A stretch of 64,000 nucleotides of DNA from Thermodesulfatator atlanticus DSM 21156 (GTDB taxonomy: Bacteria; Desulfobacterota; Thermodesulfobacteria; Thermodesulfobacteriales; Thermodesulfatatoraceae): the NCBI RefSeq assembly GCF_000421585.1, contig NZ_ATXH01000007.1, positions 1 to 64,000 of the forward strand, in the 5' to 3' direction. The notes beneath the pieces were generated by a model. That model searched no databases. It had not been told where the DNA came from and saw only the letters and a list, made by a program, of their open reading frames with translations. Shown here in pieces: positions 62,045 to 64,000 of the stretch. The number at the start of each line of letters is the position of its first letter. The first letter of the stretch is position 1. The position numbers were made by a program, and so were the translations under genes.

Positions 62045-63534
62045 CTTTTCTCTGGTCGCAAATGCGGGAATAAAATCACTTCCCTGATCGAAGGAGCATC
62101 GGTAAAGAGCATCACCACCCGGTCGATACCGATACCTTCCCCAGCGGCAGGGGGCATCCCGTATTCGAGGGCCATGATGAAATCTTCGTCTATTTCAGGA
62201 TGAATTTCAGGATCATCTTTAAGGCGCCTTTTGATTTGTTCTTCAAAACGCGCCCTTTGGTCACGAGGATCGTTTAGTTCCGAGAAGGCATTGGCAATTT
62301 CTCTTCCCGCAATGAAAAGCTCAAAGCGATCCGCCACCGTAGGGTCTTTTTCATTACGCCTGGCAAGCGGAGAAATATCCACCGGAAAAGCAATGATAAA
62401 AGTGGGCTGCACAAGCTTTGGTTCCACCAGGGCGTCAAAGAGCTTGGCCCAAAGCTTGGCAAGCACAGGCTCTCTTTCATCGATCTTGATCTCATGCTCC
62501 CTGGCATACGCAATGACTTTTTCACGATCAGCAAGGACCTCTTCAGAAACCCCGCCAATTTCTATCAACGCCTGCTTAAAAGGGATGCGCGGCCAGGGCG
62601 GAGTAAAATCTATTTCTTGGCCTTGATAGATGATTTTGGTGTCACCTTTTAGTTCCTTACAAAGGCCTACGAAGATCTCCTCGGTACGCGTCATAAGGTC
62701 CTCATAGGTGGCGTAGGCCTCGTAGAATTCAAGCATGGTAAATTCAGGATTGTGCTGGATAGAAATTCCTTCGTTACGAAAATTGCGGTTTAATTCAAAT
62801 ACCCGTTCAAAGCCTCCCACCAAAAGCCTTTTTAAATAAAGCTCTGGAGCAATGCGTAAATAAAGCTCCCGCTCAAGGGCGTGATGGTAAGTCTTAAAGG
62901 GCCTGGCGGTAGCCCCCCCGGGGATGGCTTGCATCATGGGGGTTTCTACCTCAAGAAACCCGTTAGTAGCAAAATAGTTGCGGAAATACTGGACTATGTG
63001 GGTGCGCGTGCGAAAAATTTCTTTTACGCGTTCATTCATGATAAGGTCAAGGTAGCGCCTGCGGTAACGCAGTTCCACGTCCTGAAGGCCGTGGTATTTT
63101 TCAGGGAGCGGACGGAAGGCCTTGGTAACCAAGGCCACGTCTTTGGCAAGGATGGTAAGTTCTCCTGTTTTGGTTTTAAAAAGCGGCCCAACCACCCCAA
63201 CGATATCTCCCAGGTCAAAATATTTTTTGAAAAGTTTGAATTTTTCGGCTCCGAGTTCGTCTTTTTTGATGAAGGCCTGGATGCGACCGGTTTCATCTTG
63301 TAGGTGGATAAACATTGCTTTTCCAAAATCCCGCCGCGCCATCATCCGCCCGGCCACCTTGAAGGTGGCGTTTAGTTTCTCCAGGGCCTCGTTGTCATAA
63401 GCTTCAAAAATTTCTTTGATGGCGCCGGCTTTGTCTTCAGGCTTAAAATCATTTGGAAAAAGGGGGATTCCTTGTGATTCAAGATCTTCCGCCTTCTCGC
63501 GCCGCGCTTTTAATACTTGACTCTCCTCACTCAC
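62041..63534 (-). CDS. lysS: Lysyl-tRNA synthetase, class II
   Basis: About 497 residues from a GTG at 63534, chosen because a strong GGAGGAGG site lies seven bases upstream; the frame opens 20 codons earlier without one. The OB-fold anticodon domain (VAGRMMARRDFGKAMFIHLQ) is followed by the class II core: motif 1 FLEVETPMMQAIPGGATARP, motif 2 FELNRNFRNEGISIQHNPEF followed by TMLEFY, and motif 3 GMPPAAGEGIGIDRVVMLFT. The order lysS-lolC/E-lolD-bamA forms one operon. Confidence 0.97.
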   Translation of the reverse strand: MSEESQVLKARREKAEDLESQGIPLFPNDFKPEDKAGAIKEIFEAYDNEALEKLNATFKVAGRMMARRDFGKAMFIHLQDETGRIQAFIKKDELGAEKFKLFKKYFDLGDIVGVVGPLFKTKTGELTILAKDVALVTKAFRPLPEKYHGLQDVELRYRRRYLDLIMNERVKEIFRTRTHIVQYFRNYFATNGFLEVETPMMQAIPGGATARPFKTYHHALERELYLRIAPELYLKRLLVGGFERVFELNRNFRNEGISIQHNPEFTMLEFYEAYATYEDLMTRTEEIFVGLCKELKGDTKIIYQGQEIDFTPPWPRIPFKQALIEIGGVSEEVLADREKVIAYAREHEIKIDEREPVLAKLWAKLFDALVEPKLVQPTFIIAFPVDISPLARRNEKDPTVADRFELFIAGREIANAFSELNDPRDQRARFEEQIKRRLKDDPEIHPEIDEDFIMALEYGMPPAAGEGIGIDRVVMLFTDAPSIREVILFPHLRPEKR

Positions 63535-63601
63535 CAAAAACCTCCTCCAAAGGGATTCACACGCGAAACATAACGCCTTAGACGGGGCTGACAAGGACTC
63601 T

Positions 63602-64000
63602 TTAAAACAATCTTTGCTGACGGGCCTTTTTAGGCTTAGGAGACGACTTATCTTTCACAGGGAAACGCGCCAAAAAGGGGCTAACCTTTCCAGGGAGACG
63701 TTTTCCATAAACAAACCGCCCTGCCCTAGCCCAGGTGAAATAAAAGGCCTCTTTGGCCCTGGTCATGGCAACATAAGTAATGCGGCGTTCCTCGGCAAAG
63801 TCCACTTCTTCAAGCAGGGTAAAAGGCAAAAGGCCCTCTTCCGCACCTGCCAAAATCACCACCTCAAACTCAAGCCCCTTGGCTTCATGAACCGTAAGCA
63901 AAGGGACCCCTGTGCGTTTCAAACTGATGCTTAACTGGGTTTTCAAAAGCCCAAGCTTGAATGAAAGCTCTGGCACGTCTCGGCTTTGCCTCAAAATTTC
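63602..64000 (-). CDS. UvrD/PcrA-type helicase, C-terminal end (runs off the window)
   Basis: Only the last ~130 residues are present; the gene continues past base 64000. Visible are superfamily-1 helicase motif V (LLTVHEAKGLEFEVVILAG), then EEGLLPF and motif VI (EERRITYVAMTRAKEAFYFT), and a basic tail (KDKSSPKPKKARQQRLF). Such proteins unwind DNA in repair and replication. The stop lies 67 bases before the lysS start. Confidence 0.88.
   Translation of the reverse strand, partial: EILRQSRDVPELSFKLGLLKTQLSISLKRTGVPLLTVHEAKGLEFEVVILAGAEEGLLPFTLLEEVDFAEERRITYVAMTRAKEAFYFTWARAGRFVYGKRLPGKVSPFLARFPVKDKSSPKPKKARQQRLF

Noticed and set aside
63535-63594. 20-residue N-terminal extension of LysS
   Set aside because: The strong GGAGGAGG site points to the GTG at 63534, which matches the usual protein start.

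Overview
The window looks like a chromosomal stretch from a thermophilic, Gram-negative, flagellated bacterium, most likely of the Thermodesulfobacteria (Thermodesulfatator-like). This rests on outer-membrane biogenesis genes (bamA, lolCDE-type, a ydbH-type bridge), a branched-polyamine synthase (BpsA) typical of thermophiles, a NikR regulator, sigma-54 promoters, an archaeal-type ATPase and a type A RNase P RNA. The genus is an inference from gene content. Coding density is high and most genes are housekeeping.

Layout. 1-5.7 kb: a transposase 5' end at the edge, a SWIM zinc-finger protein, bpsA, nikR, fmt, and a ydbH/ydbL-type envelope pair split by a DUF433/DUF5615 toxin-antitoxin module lying between two copies of a 29-bp repeat. 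5.6-10.6 kb: ydbH-like and clpB. 10.6-17.3 kb: repeat-rich DNA, then a sigma-54 promoter and fliK-flgD-flgE-flgE2. 17.3-19.9 kb: comEA-like, a half-size GDT1 exporter with a small partner ORF, a DUF1614 protein and decayed repeats. 19.9-27.4 kb: a second sigma-54-like promoter, a secreted protein, then the most unusual locus of the window: PqqD-like protein, ATP-grasp ligase, DAP/ornithine-type decarboxylase, urea-transporter/M23 fusion, outer-membrane beta-barrel and periplasmic TPR protein, followed by a thioesterase. 27.4-30.8 kb: TrmH methyltransferase, SpmAB fusion, larB and a coiled-coil protein. 30.8-36.5 kb: a tripartite RND efflux operon with visibly higher G+C.

36.5-46.4 kb: an HMGL-family acyltransferase fused to a Cache/PDC domain, TauE, rnpB, and an acetyl-CoA carboxylase block (birA, a biotinyl-like protein, an AccA-AccD fusion, accC) behind purA. 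46.6-55.2 kb: moeA, a YacL-like PIN/TRAM protein, carD, pth, rplY, prs, ispE, a DUF1844 gene, uspA, an archaeal-type ATPase and mogA. 55.2-64 kb: an EF-G paralogue, bamA, lolD, lolC/E, lysS and the 3' end of a UvrD-type helicase.

Two families of short inverted-repeat elements recur in the gaps: hairpins with GGATCCGTTCCC arms, and elements bounded by GAGACCTTTGCAAAA that sit directly after TAG stop codons. One of the latter has been inserted into the translation-start region of bamA. No tRNA, CRISPR array or prophage was recognised.
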